26,788 nucleotides of DNA from Porodaedalea pini. Lineage: Eukaryota; Basidiomycota; Agaricomycetes; Hymenochaetales; Hymenochaetaceae. The first letter of the stretch is position 1. Every line of letters begins with the position of its first letter. The notes beneath the pieces are model-generated. The model saw nothing but the letters and a program-made list of their open reading frames with translations. It was not told the origin of the DNA and did no database searches. Shown here one piece after another: positions 10,104 to 20,395 of the stretch. A program made the position numbers and the translations under genes. The stretch covers positions 1 through 26,788 of the forward strand of contig NBAY01000170.1 in the NCBI GenBank assembly GCA_002794775.1, in the 5' to 3' direction.

Positions 10104-10850
10104 ACAATGCCCTTGTAACTTTATACGTTTGAGATGCAGAATTTCCCGTTATAAAGCATTTTGGACTTGCAGAATTGATAGTTCAGACTCGAATAAGTAG
10201 GATATGAGTAGCAAGTCGTTGACTTTGCGAGAAATCGATTTCGGTCCAGGCTTCCAATCAAATTACCTATGATGAATGCTACATTTTTAAGGGAAAGCGA
10301 TCATGGAGTACAGAGTGATTATGTACAAGCTTGTTTCTTTCAAATAAGCAGGAGAAAGGGTGAAAATCCGAAATCGCGAAAATCACGTGCATTCTTTGAA
10401 TCGCGTGCCATGACCTCTAAACCAGCATCTCGAAAGTCGCGTTACCCACAGTCGCTGAAGCAAAGCAATGTGAGACAGCAATTAAGCCTCTGATCTCGAG
10501 AAAATATCCTTCTTATTGAGGACGCCATTCGTATGTCTTCCTCGTGTCTTTTGTGTCACCGCTTCCGAACACCCATAAACTTTGAACTTTGACAGGAACA
10601 TTCTTATGACTTCCGCTGGATGACAATCGCATTGTATGCATCTAATGTACATGATGAGTGTCAGGAAGCATCAAAATCGAAGCTTTCAAGACTGTGCGGG
10701 ACGAGGCGAAGGCCGTGACCGTCTTATCGGTGTGTGCGGGCGATGTTTATTAATATTAGCACGGTAACTTATTGTGTTAATCAATATCTCAACAGGCTAA
10801 TGACGTTCTTGTGTCGTTCGCTGGTTCTTGAGCCCATAAATTTCCAAAAG
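10104..10850. other. Intergenic stretch, nothing recognised
   Basis: About 750 bases follow the HeLo-pseudokinase stop. The only open frame of note (about 10269-10493) is Lys/Ser/Arg-rich and of low complexity (KSRKSR, KPASRKSR). It shows no homology I can name and is probably not a gene. Confidence 0.3.
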
Positions 10851-10852
10851 AC

Positions 10853-10861
10853 CTATATAAG
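10853..10861 (+). promoter_or_regulatory. TATA box of a decayed kinase gene
   Basis: CTATATAAG lies about 20-25 bases before two in-register ATG codons (10881 and 10885) that open the relic kinase frame. The distance is short for a fungal leader, so the transcription start and the true ATG are uncertain. Confidence 0.4.
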
Positions 10862-10884
10862 AACAAAACGTCGCTTTGCAATGA

Positions 10885-11420
10885 ATGCCGCTCCCTTCAA
10901 CCTCAGCGTTCTCCTTCTCCAATAACATAGTCCGTCATAGGAAGTCTTTTCCGTATAAGGACGATCTGAGGTCTAAAAATCTCCTTGAGTTGATCAAAGT
11001 TGAGTGCTGGTGGAGGTATCGGCAGAAATGTTCGAAGTCCGTGGATACTCTTCTAGGCCGCGCTTTCATCATGGTTGACAGCCATCTTGGCTCCAGAACA
11101 ACGCGAAAGAAAAGGTCCCCGACTTCAGTGAAGACCCTCTCTTCTAGTGAGCTTTATGTCATGCCTGGCTTCATTTCTTGCTGACAATTTGGCACGATTT
11201 AGCACTGGAAGACCATCGAGTCAACAAGATTGTCAGATGGCAAAACTGTGTTTATTCCAGGCCGACTGCCGAGGAGGCACTTTTACAGTTTGAAGAACTT
11301 GCCAAAAAGCAGGATGAGAAGCTCCTTCGATGGCGGCTAAAGCAGTCTGATGTCGGAAGGATATCTTCACTTTTCCTAGGTGTACAGTACCATGCGCTTG
11401 GGAGGAGTTTGTCCTTCTAA
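10885..11420 (+). pseudogene. Relic of a FunK1-like kinase with the core deleted
   Basis: This is a paralogue of the kinase at 6547-8091. From 10981 the frame reads LLELIKVECWWRYRQ, then shifts to MFEVRGYSSRPRF (from 11028), matching the GYRLRQRY region of the intact gene. A TGA at 11076-11078 stands where the family has the Trp of PDWxPSW, and QPSW follows it. A good intron (11147-11202: GTGAGC donor, GCTGAC branch, TTTAG acceptor) leads to ESTRLSDGKTVFI, the N-lobe strand. At about 11255 this is joined directly, in another frame, to RPTAEEALLQFEELA and LLRWRLKQSDVGRISS, the C-terminal tail. The alpha-C helix, HRD and DFG segments are absent. The gene is therefore dead by frameshift, nonsense and internal deletion. 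Confidence 0.75.
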
Positions 11421-11915
11421 CGAAAAATTTGAGTACGTTCACCGCGTTGATGCCATCATAGAATAGCTCATTGACTAGATCTTTTCGCAGCTTCCAGACC
11501 AAGAAGCAGTCGACATACATGGAGTGGTCTAGCGATTCTTCACAATTGTCCTTGCCGGTAAGCTGACGCGTGGGACGAGCAATTTCGGGCCTGGAAGGAG
11601 TTTATAGCTGCCATTGCAAAGCCTGCGCAAGGAACATTTCCTGAGAAGCTGGTCTTAGCAGGCGAGGAAGCAAGGAGCGTGGGGGGTCATGGACATGCAT
11701 GTTTAGATCCTGACGATGGATACGGCATTGAGCCCTTTGTAGTGCTTGTTTGCCTTCCAGAGTATCTCTAGCTTTCAAGCGCATTTTAGCGTGTTATTAC
11801 TTTTTCTTCCATGAAGACTACAAAAACGACCGCAGACAGTCCAACCGAGTAATATAGAGAACAAATATAAAAGAAGGCATAACAGAAGGCTTGCAGAGAG
11901 TAGAACGGCGAAGAA
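11421..11915. other. Intergenic stretch, nothing recognised
   Basis: Nearly 500 bases lie between the kinase relic and the 3' end of the membrane-protein gene. A pyrimidine run with a TTTCGCAG acceptor-like site near 11485-11490 could be a further remnant of the relic's last intron. No coding frame is supported. Confidence 0.3.
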
Positions 11916-14211
11916 CTAGTCATCCAGAAGGTCCGAAGTTTCAACATCGCGATTTCTGTCCATAGAAGTCCGTAAAGATCCTGACCCACTTGCTTCCTCG
12001 ACGACACTCAACATTTCTCCCCTTTCATTCTGAGATGACGTGCGGCTATGAATACTATCTCCGGCGGAGCTTGCTTTGCTACTTGTGCTGGCGTTGGAGG
12101 AGCTTCGTGCTCGAGGCCCCGCAGGCCTGTGAATGCGCAGTAGCTGACTAGGAGCTCTCCGAGACGGTGATGCGAGGTTCCCGTTCCACGCACTCGGAGG
12201 TCCATTGAGCGACGAAGGCCGCAGATTCTCAGGCACAACTGGCATTGGTGGTACACTCTGCGCGAGCCCGGGCGAGTCAACAGATAGAGTCGGCATGCTC
12301 AACACGCTCAGAGTCGATAGCATGCGATTGCGCTTTTCGTCTCGTGGTGAATCGCTCGCGCTAGTGCTATGCGAGCTCTTGCTTATAGGTGTCCTCGCAT
12401 CCGGAGTGCGGGCCATAGAACTGCGGCGCGAGAGCTTGCCAAGCGACTGTCGTAAGCTGGAACGTTTGGTTGAGCGCGAATGCGACGAACGGAGGATCTT
12501 GTTTCCCTTTGAGGTGCGCGAGCCATAGCTGAAGGCGCTGCTGTGGTGAGAGAGCGATACGTTGGAAGAAGCGACGGCGGGGCTGTTGGGGAGGAGGGGA
12601 GTATCGGGGCTGATGTCGTCCGGCTCTTCGACATAGTCACCTTGTGCATCATGTCGTCCGTCTGTATATTGATGATCCGACTGAGAACTAAAATGTTCTG
12701 CATAGAAGAGCGCGCTGTCGGACTCGACGTAGTCCTTTTCCGTTTCATTTTCTAAGTCACCCTCCTGCCAGTCCTCCGTAAGATCCGAAGTACTGAATCC
12801 ACTGAGAGTATGCCGATGTGTTCGAACAGAACGAACTGTCTGCCCCCGACTGAACGATCCTATCTGGGATGACCTGACGGTACCGACGTAGATGTTCTCT
12901 CGTACTGAGCTAATGTCCGTGTTGATGCTAAGGCTCAGAGCCAGACTACGATTACGATGGTGTACATGAGGAGGCGAAATAGACCGATGAGATGGCGGCT
13001 CAGGGAATTGAGCCAGTATAGCGCGAGGCGGTGTTGGAGATGAGGTAATTGCGGATTGTCCAAGGGTTAGCGTGCTGAGGCGTCTTATCTGTAGAGAAAG
13101 GTCAATGGTTGCTACATGAGTTGGTGCAAGTAAGGCAGTACGTACCGAAGGCAAGATAGCGGACAACCCACCCGGTGCCTTTCCTACGTCTTTCTCTCCC
13201 ATGATCTCTTCTGCCTTCTCCTGATCTTCGATCTGCATGAAGTTAGGCTCGCTACGATGAGAGCTGACCGATCCTCTCCCCCGCCCACGTGGAAGACGAA
13301 GCCTGCGTAATCCCGAGTATTGAATGTCGGACTCGTTCCGTCCTCTTTGTCTTCTTCGTCTATGCCTCCAGCACATAAGGAAGCAGATCCCAATGAGGAA
13401 GAGCGAAGCCACGGGGCCGACAACGACTCCCGCGAGCACACCTCTGAGGTTCGTGAAAGTAATCGTCAGGGTGAAGCGCGTATGGATACGATTACAGACT
13501 CACCCGCTCAGAGAAATATTCGATGATGAAGAAGTGCTAGGAGGTGCGGCCGACGCCGTCATCGTCATCGTCATTGTCATGACGGATGTGCTTGTCACCG
13601 TAGTTTGCGTGCTGCTCTCAGAGTCTACAACTTTGACACCCGGGAATGCTGCATTTGAGAATTAGATCGACTTTAGCACAATGCTAGCGACGCATACCTG
13701 GAGGGAGAGGATCGGGGGTTGCTGGAGGAATCGCACTGGGCGGCCCCGGGTCGATGCCTACTTTGTCAATGTTGATCTTGCCTTCGCCCACCATTTGCAC
13801 CTTCACAACGTGCTGTACTGTTGGATCCAGCCCAGTCGTATGCCACACCATCTCTCCCATCTGTAGTTCGGACTGATTGAGCGGGATGGCCGTCGAGTTC
13901 CAGTCGCAGGTGATGTACATCTGTCCGCCCTGCGGCGACTTCGCTGAATAGAGATAGATATCGATGCCCTGGAAGATGAGCGAGGCGGCCGCGCCTGGCG
14001 TCGCTGTCCAGAGCGAAGTCGAGTTGAAGTAGCCATCCGTAACGGCCAGAGGGTCATCTGCAAGCTGGTGCCTAACGGTTACTATGAGTGCTGTGAGAAA
14101 ATGGAAAGATAAGACAACTACACACCAGCCCGCTTCCTGCATGCTTAGACTCGCATTTTCGGGCGTAGAGAAAACCCACTCAGACGCAGAATCATCGACT
14201 TGCAGACTCAT
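11916..14211 (-). CDS. Single-pass membrane protein with Ser-rich cytoplasmic tail
   Basis: Five exons splice in phase: 14126-14211, 13698-14071, 13504-13648, 13146-13443 and 11916-13088, giving 691 residues. The N-terminal 160 residues resemble the beta-rich ectodomain of basidiomycete transmembrane proteins (VDDSASEWVFS near the start; LIFQGIDIYLYSAK further in) and carry several N-x-S/T sites. A Ser/Thr-rich stalk with an MTMTMTMT run follows. One hydrophobic segment, about residues 203-228 (GVVVGPVASLFLIGICFLMCW), ends at the basic stop-transfer RHRRRRQRGR. The remaining 460 residues are a polar, Ser/Arg/Pro-rich, presumably disordered cytoplasmic tail. The layout suggests a cell-surface sensor or wall-linked protein, but no function is established. 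No classical signal peptide is encoded before VDDSASEW. A pyrimidine-rich leader precedes the ATG. Confidence 0.82.
14072..14125 (-). other. First intron of the membrane-protein gene, stop-free and hydrophobic if retained
   Basis: The donor is GTGTGT and the acceptor is CGTTAG. It is 54 bases, a multiple of three, with no stop. Read through, it encodes CVVVLSFHFLTALIVTV between Trp and Arg. Splicing rebuilds a Trp codon and joins MQEAGW to HQLADD. Confidence 0.6.
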
Positions 14212-14275
14212 GTGCGGTAAAGTGGGGTGGAGTGAACGGGTGAGGTGGAGCGGAGTGCCGGGAGAAGGTCGTGGC
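14212..14275 (-). promoter_or_regulatory. Pyrimidine-rich leader of the membrane-protein gene
   Basis: On the minus strand the 60 bases before the ATG are almost all C and T (CTCCACCTCACCCGTTCACT and flanks), typical of strongly expressed fungal 5' leaders. No TATA box was found nearby. Confidence 0.4.
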
Positions 14276-14599
14276 AAATTGAGAGTTGATTATAGCGTCT
14301 GCGAGATGGAAAGGAAGTCTTTAGTGTTCATCCAAAGATCACGAGCGAGAGACGACGACGTCGGAGGGCTGCCGAACGCCCCAAGTGTGCACACGTCCTC
14401 TGGATACGCGATCAGAGGCGGGGAGAGGGAAGGATGATAGCGATCGCAAAGAGCGGCGTCGCATCTGACTGAGGTGTACGAGACTGGAAATGCGGTAACG
14501 CTGGTCAGCGGACGAAGCTATTAGTGGACGGGAGTGGTCCATGGCCATGGGACTTTGATGCCTCGTCAGCGAATGGCTGCGCGTATAAGGTTCGATGCG

Positions 14600-15010
14600 C
14601 TTCGATGCATCTTTGCTTCGAGTGCATTCGGATATTAGTGCCTGAAAAAGAATAGACGTCAATGTGGCACTGATGAAAAGAAGAAAAGGTATTCGCTAAT
14701 GCTCGGTTGTGGGACAAAAGCTGTGTTGCACTGTCGCACTTGGGCTGTGCTCAATCATGTTGAGCGCGATATTTGCATCACTGTCTTGCATTGAATTGAC
14801 CAGTGGAAGGTGTTGATCTTCGGAGCGCTTGCCATGATCGTTCGGTCATCCGGCCTTCCAGTATATCGCCGACGTGAGTCTGCTGTCCTCGAGTACGACC
14901 GATATCGCGTGCTCGAGAGATATGAAAGCGTACTAACCACGCTGCCGCTCTTCTTTACGGTAATAGATGAGGAACAAAACTGCTTTTTAGGAGGCGAGAA
15001 GGACGGATGA
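14600..15010 (+). repeat. Dispersed repeat, copy A
   Basis: About 400 bases recur in the same orientation near 20.0-20.4 kb. Shared blocks in order include TTTGCTTCGA, the CTTGGGCTGTGCTCAATCAT block, CCATGATCGT-CGGTCA and the ACGTGAGTCTGCTGTCCTCG block. The copies differ by substitutions and small indels, including about seven bases near 14855, so any reading frame in them does not survive in both. In this copy the minus-strand splice donor seen in copy B is lost (GCGAGTACAT becomes GCGAATACCT). It may be a duplicated gene end or a transposon fragment; no terminal repeats were seen. Confidence 0.6.
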
Positions 15011-16451
15011 TTAGGAACTTCATACTCACAAGCATCCCCATTCAGTGATTCTATATCAAGACTGTCGTGTTTCTTAGAAACGGTTTTGTTTTGGAGGGAA
15101 GAGCACGTAACTCTTCCACTTGACGACAATGGGCGGGACTGATTGAACGTATACGTTCAGGCATCCTTTCAATTGGCCACATGCGAATAGTCTGTGATGT
15201 ATAATAAATGGTGTTGACGTGCGCGTTACTACAACGATATACATCTTGAACCGAAATATGAGTATAAGATCCGGTATCGTACGTACATTATGATTTTGAT
15301 CAACTCACCCAAAATATAAGACACAAAATTTCATTGCCCTTCACTGAGGATTCACATCTCCACGACTGTAGATTCAGCACAACGTCGTCGTATCATCCAT
15401 CCGCCGCTGGACCAAATTGTAAAAGCTGCTCGAAACGATTTGACATCGTCTCTGCCGACCGCCCACCTAAGTAAAGGCAGAATTGACGGTCACACGGACC
15501 ACAAGAGTCCTCCTGACATTACACGGCCACTGCTTTGGCTCTCAGCAGAAGCCAGTTCAGGATACCACTGTACACAATAACGTTCCGCCGTCAATCTGAT
15601 GTCCATTTCTAGACGTCATCCTCAGAGTCCTACGAGTCACGCTCGGCATGGAACTCACGTACGACAGAAACTCGATTCTGCAGTGTGTTCTCGAAGGCAC
15701 GAGTGGTGAAGAAAGCAGAAAGCTTGCATTAGTGATCACCAAGGACTAGAAAGAAAAGCCAGTCAGGGTCATTACACATGATTGAGATTCTGAACAAGCC
15801 GGAAGAAGAACGATGAGGCAGAACAGTAAGAATAACTTACCCAAAATCAGGGTGAACGACCCAAAAATCGGTCTCCAAATATCGCTTCGACTTGTCCTAT
15901 CGTAGGTTTCGCCGGGACTGCAGGGTTGAAAGCGGAAGACTTTATTTACAACGCATGGCAAACAGATAGCAGCGATTTTGACTCACCCGCTTCATAGTCG
16001 CCTAAGCCTGTGTTACGGACTCCGTTCTCCCCGCCATAAAAAGCGTTACGATAGAAACATTCTTCCCCTCCTGATCGTTGACTATAGCTCGAATATCCTC
16101 CTCGCTCATTTGCATGATACTCTTGTTCCGCACCGGGGAAAACGAACAGCAGGTCTTCCATCAGCAATTAATTCAGCCGCGAAATACAGTTCGATGGACA
16201 ATGGATACAGCTGCAGGTTGGAACCAGTGGAACGACGGCCAGAGAGACGAGGTTTACGTCAGAGCATTTCTTAAGGATGGGAAATGCTCGATGGCATTAT
16301 TCGACTGTATCATGTTCTACAACCATGCAACGAGTCAGTCGCGGAACGTGAAGTTAATCGTCAAGAAACGCATCATCAAACATCTCGTACCGATGACCAT
16401 CTTCTACCCGCTATCTCGGAGCTCTCTACGGTCCATCCTTAGATCGTTGCT

Positions 16452-16793
16452 CTAAATGGTACAAGGCTGAACAGGACGCCGCAAGCTTTCCTCACAGGAT
16501 TTGTATCTCCGGAGGCCCACTAGCGAAAGCACGTCGTTTGGGGATCTTTTGCCTGTCAAACTCTTTAGAAAGATGGGGTTTGTGCAGAAGATTGTGTATA
16601 TACCATCCGTCGTCCGTACGATAGACCTGCACCTCGCCAGGCACGTCGCGAAATGATGGCATTGGAAAGCGTGTGGGATGAACTCAGAACGAGCAAGAAC
16701 AGATCGCCAAACTGAGTGACAATGACAGACGCATGCCGTTGAACGAGAGGGCGCATTCACCTTTCCCAGCCGGCATTTTCCGTGATCTGCCAT
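16452..16793 (-). CDS. Hypothetical short protein, doubtful
   Basis: An open frame of 113 codons starts at ATG 16793 (MADHGKCRLGKVNAPSRST). An alternative reading removes an intron that starts GTGAAT after CGGCTGGGAAAG and ends TCACTCAG, giving a more hydrophobic continuation (FGDLFLLVLSSSHTLSNA). No family is recognised. It sits alone in a gene-poor region and may be chance. Confidence 0.2.
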   Translation of the reverse strand: MADHGKCRLGKVNAPSRSTACVCHCHSVWRSVLARSEFIPHAFQCHHFATCLARCRSIVRTTDGIYTIFCTNPIFLKSLTGKRSPNDVLSLVGLRRYKSCEESLRRPVQPCTI

Positions 16794-17013
16794 TTCGAAA
16801 AGGGAAAACAATTCTCAGACGCATGCGCCGTGTGCATTGTTCAGCTCAGATATAACCCCGCCCAAATGTGAAAGATATTAGCAGTTTCAGATCAGAATAT
16901 TGCTCTATAGCACCACATGTAGTAGTAATCTGTGTCTCGAGAGGAACCGTGCCTAATTCAGTAGTTATACAAATATGTACAAATAGTCGCATTCTAACCT
17001 TAATTCAGTGGTC

Positions 17014-17033
17014 GTCTGTCTGTCTGTCTGTCT
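17014..17033 (+). repeat. Tetranucleotide microsatellite (GTCT)5
   Basis: Five tandem GTCT units run without interruption in AT-rich intergenic DNA. Confidence 0.85.
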
Positions 17034-17651
17034 TCTAATCTACGCATAATATCCCGCTGCATCGCAATGGGTAAAAATTCTGCACCAAGTGCTTCTCATC
17101 AAGCTCTTCTCTAATGCATGCACAAAATGTTATGGCTTCAACTTCGAAGGCCTGATCCCGGGGTCCGCTGTTCCTCCGTGTTCCAGACTTTTAGTTATAT
17201 ACCATTCCAGGTCGTCTAGCATACGGCCCTATGCATAACTGCCGCCTCCTAGCCTACTGTCATCTGGGACTGTGATTAGCATGCTCCTAGCTCGCTATCA
17301 TTCATGCCAAAAGGATGCGTGATTACTACCAGTCTTGACGAAAAGAAGCTTTTCTTGATGACTAGAAAATAGTTTGTGCAAGGGTTTTAGCTAAACAAGA
17401 AGTGATAATCCTCTGCAGCTCATGTCTCTGATGTGCTGGGCTGGATACAGCTGTGTGCTCATAACTGTAACTGTTTTTGGCTTATGGGGTCTGAATCTCA
17501 GACTGTCAAATACTAAAGCTTAGAGATCCGATAACCTATCACATTTAAGTTTATTGAAGCTCTTGAAACGGAATAAATTTACGCTTAAAAATACATACAA
17601 CAGCTGAGCCATAGTTTTAAACACCGTGTTCAAGTCTGTCACCCTCCTGCT

Positions 17652-19800
17652 TTATTGACTGAAGAATGTATCTAATTCAATCTCATTCGAGGTTGCATCG
17701 AAGCTGAGATCGTTGACCTCTAGGTCCTCACCAGCAGCACATGCATTCTGCAATCGATTTGAATGTTTGTAGCGGAGGGTCAGAGTTTATAAAATACTTA
17801 CCTGGTCGGTATTCTCTTCTGGCCCAGGAATGGCAAAGAACGACGAGAGGGCCGTCTCTGAGCCCAGATCAGCGCCGTACGAGTGGAAGAGATCCGAGTC
17901 AATGTCGATTGAGCGAGACCTGTGGTATTGCTTCTTCAAGTTCAGGAATAAATTGGGACCAAGAATGCCCGTCGTTGCTATTGAAGACAAGAGATGCAGT
18001 TGAGAGAGGGTACGTAGCTATACACGACAACATGAGTTGTGGCCGTGTTTATCGATCGCAGTCTGTGACTGATGCGCTTACCGTACTGTACCGAGAGTAA
18101 AGATCAAAAAGGACAAGGATGACACCCGAGGTGTATACTACGAAAATGCTATATCAAATGAGGCGAGCAGACGAGTGAGACACAATATGCTTTGTCCACT
18201 AGGAAACACGCACCCAAAAAAGTAGACAAAGTTATCACGCACGATGTTCCTAAATGTTGCAGGCTGCTTGAAATTGGCTTGGTTCCGATTCTCAGACTCT
18301 TGGTCCGCAGCCCGATGACAGCCCAAAAACCTCCTCCAACGGCGCATCATAGTCCTTATCGCAGTCGAAGTCGGCCAGGCTCTGCGTAACACTAGCCCAA
18401 AGGTCACGCTCTCAACGAGCGCGAACGGGACCCAGAAGAACGGTGTATATACGTTTGTCGCACGCTCCCTCGACGCAAAAAGCGAATAGTGGTGCATTCC
18501 ACCTGACGCGGTTGGCGATTGTTCTAGGATTCGTCGGAATGTTTCGTGCTTGATACCTACCAGTGTCAACGTATGAACCATTAACTCGAGTAGAAGAAAG
18601 CAGTCGAAGGGGAGCAGGAGTGCTCACTCCGAATCATGGTTGCCTCAAGCACCTTCTCAGCAAGTACAAAGACGTCGAGCGCACAGAACAGATACTTGAT
18701 CATCCGACTCTTATCGTATAACGCGTACGTTCGAATCTGCAACAAACCTAGCCAGACAAGACAAAATCCGAATCCACACGAAGCACCAAGACAATAAAAA
18801 ACGACTCACAGAGAGAACAAAAAGCAACGATAGTCCCAGTATAGAACAGTGCTTTCGTCGGATATACTGTCAACGAGGGTTGAGCGCGTAAGACATCAAA
18901 TGAAATGTTTGAGCGCAATTCACCATCTCTGCAGAATGTCAAGGATGAGTCAAGTCGATAATTTATAACGGAAACGGAAGTCAGCGGAATGGACTTACCC
19001 CGTGAAAGCTGCAGCTGAGAAGTTACACCTCTCCTCGGTGCAAATGGGCACGAAGCGGCAACGTTCTGAAAATGCCTCGTATCCCCAGCAGCCTTCGGGC
19101 CGTGGATCATGGAAATACCTTGCGATATCTCTAACAAAGGCACCTTGAAAACTTGATGTAAGTTCTTATAGCGGAGGAGAGAGTTTTAACGGCACCTTTT
19201 ATCGACAGTGTATATCTAAGGATAGGCCCAAATGTCAGGGGCGGAATGAATCTGCAGAACCGGTGGAGTACGTACATGAGTATAGCAGCAGTAAGGTAAC
19301 GGGTCTTGTTTTATGTGATCAAAACGAGAGCGTTGATCTCAAACATCGTGTCAAATGGGGCTTACGATCACATAAATGACAGTTCCGATGTTCCATCGAG
19401 ACAGCTGCGAACACGGAAGCATCAAACAACTGTCTTTATCCGAGGTGAGTGACTGCTTACACACCCATACGAAGTTTATCTAAAGAGGTCCGATCCGGGG
19501 CGTCAGTGGAATAAGTAATGAGCGTAGTAAGAAATACTATACTTCATCCCCAGAGGTGAGAACTGTTATCGCTTGGAGATGAGCGAACGTAAAGTTCAGG
19601 TTATTTGTAAAGCTTACTGTGATTGTAGAAAAACATTGCCGCTACTATAACTGTAAAAACGAACGTCGAATAAGCTTCGTACGAACACGCAAATGTTTAC
19701 CTTTAGCATTGACAGAAACTACTTCCAAGCCCGCAGCTTTGATGGGCTGAATTTGAGGGAACACCATCGGCGTCTGAGCAGAAAAGCCCATCTCGGACAT
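17652..19800 (-). CDS. DUF6533-like seven-helix integral membrane protein
   Basis: About 14 exons splice in phase to roughly 453 residues: 19701-19800, 19618-19650, 19543-19562, 19465-19479, 19366-19404, 19276-19304, 19196-19215, 18999-19143, 18810-18928, 18628-18747, 18214-18556, 18082-18148, 17802-18017 and 17652-17747. The N-terminal signature FYNHILTSGDEINFVW followed by SRWNIGTVIYVI matches the LTxxDEVxxVW motif of the basidiomycete DUF6533 family. Later landmarks are IRTYALYDKSR, FFWVPFALVESVTFGLVL and GILGPNLFLNLKK. Seven hydrophobic segments can be counted. The family is large in mushrooms and of unknown function; members resemble receptors in topology. The segment in exon 18999-19143 fits the family least well, so an exon border there may be wrong. 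The acidic tail ends ELDTFFSQ. Confidence 0.75.
18867..18923 (-). other. Possible optional 57-base intron
   Basis: It starts GTGAAT and ends GTTGACAG, is a multiple of three, and is open in the gene's frame. Splicing it would leave a 5-base exon (18924-18928). Retaining it adds 19 residues in a loop before the third membrane segment. Confidence 0.35.
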
Positions 19801-19870
19801 CTTGACCGAGCTGAGCGAAGTCGTTGTAGAGTAGCGAGAGTGAGCTGGGGGAGGTATGTCAGCGACTCCT

Positions 19871-19880
19871 CCTTATATTA
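19871..19880 (-). promoter_or_regulatory. TATA-like box of the DUF6533-like gene
   Basis: On the minus strand TAATATAAGG lies about 75 bases before the ATG at 19800, a usual distance for a fungal TATA element with a short leader. Confidence 0.4.
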
Positions 19881-20007
19881 GTTCAGGTCCAACGTGTCGC
19901 TATCAATGCATCTGTGCATTGCTTTTCTCAGGTCATCAGCTTCGAAATTAATCAACATCGGTAACTAAGGAAGTCTGCATGAGACCAAGGACTCTAGTTC
20001 GGTGGGG

Positions 20008-20395
20008 TGTGTGATGCATTTTGCTTCGATTGTATTCGGAACCTCATTGTCTGAAAGAGAAGCGATTAGAAATCCACGCCAACGGCAATGATGAAGCGAG
20101 GAAAATGTACTCGCCACTGCTCGTTCGTGAGGCGGTGAGGCGTTGCACTGTTGTGCTTGGGCTGTGCTCAATCATTCTCGCGTGATGCTACAGTGGGAAG
20201 GCGTTTGTCTTCGGCGCGCTTTCCATGATCGTACGGTCACCCGACGCCATAGGCTTCCACCATATCACCGACGTGAGTCTGCTGTCCTCGAGCACGACCA
20301 GCATCGCGAAATGAGAGCTACTAGCCACACTTCTCTCCGATAATAGACAAGCGGAACTAATTTATATTTTGAGACGAAAGGGCGGAGGATGAAGG
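20008..20395 (+). repeat. Dispersed repeat, copy B
   Basis: This is the partner of the copy at 14600-15010, in the same orientation. On the minus strand it carries a plausible intron (GTACAT donor near 20112, TTCTAAT branch, CTCTTTCAG acceptor near 20053). Copy A has lost the donor. The repeat lies just upstream of the DUF6533-like gene, so it could be an old 5' neighbour gene fragment. Confidence 0.6.

Larger units (their letters stand above)
15011..17651. other. Long gene-poor stretch
   Basis: About 2.6 kb show no recognisable gene. Minus-strand frames near 15.80-16.17 kb contain intron-like junctions (GTGAGT donor at about 15985 with a CCCTGCAG acceptor). The plus strand is open for 125 codons at 16078-16455. 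Neither strand yields a convincing protein. The part from about 16.85 to 17.65 kb is AT-rich with no open frames of note. This stretch may hold a decayed gene. Confidence 0.35.

Noticed and set aside
12205..12755. Plus-strand open frames opposite the Ser-rich tail of the membrane protein
   Set aside because: They are by-products of Ser/Arg-rich codons on the other strand; no introns, promoter or family support.
14339..14662. Minus-strand frame upstream of the membrane-protein gene
   Set aside because: It lies in the 5' region and partly in repeat copy A, is Ser/Arg-rich with no motif, and is not conserved in repeat copy B.
18720..18740. tRNA-like box B (GTTCGAATC) on the plus strand
   Set aside because: There is no matching box A or cloverleaf around it, and it lies inside a DUF6533-like exon.
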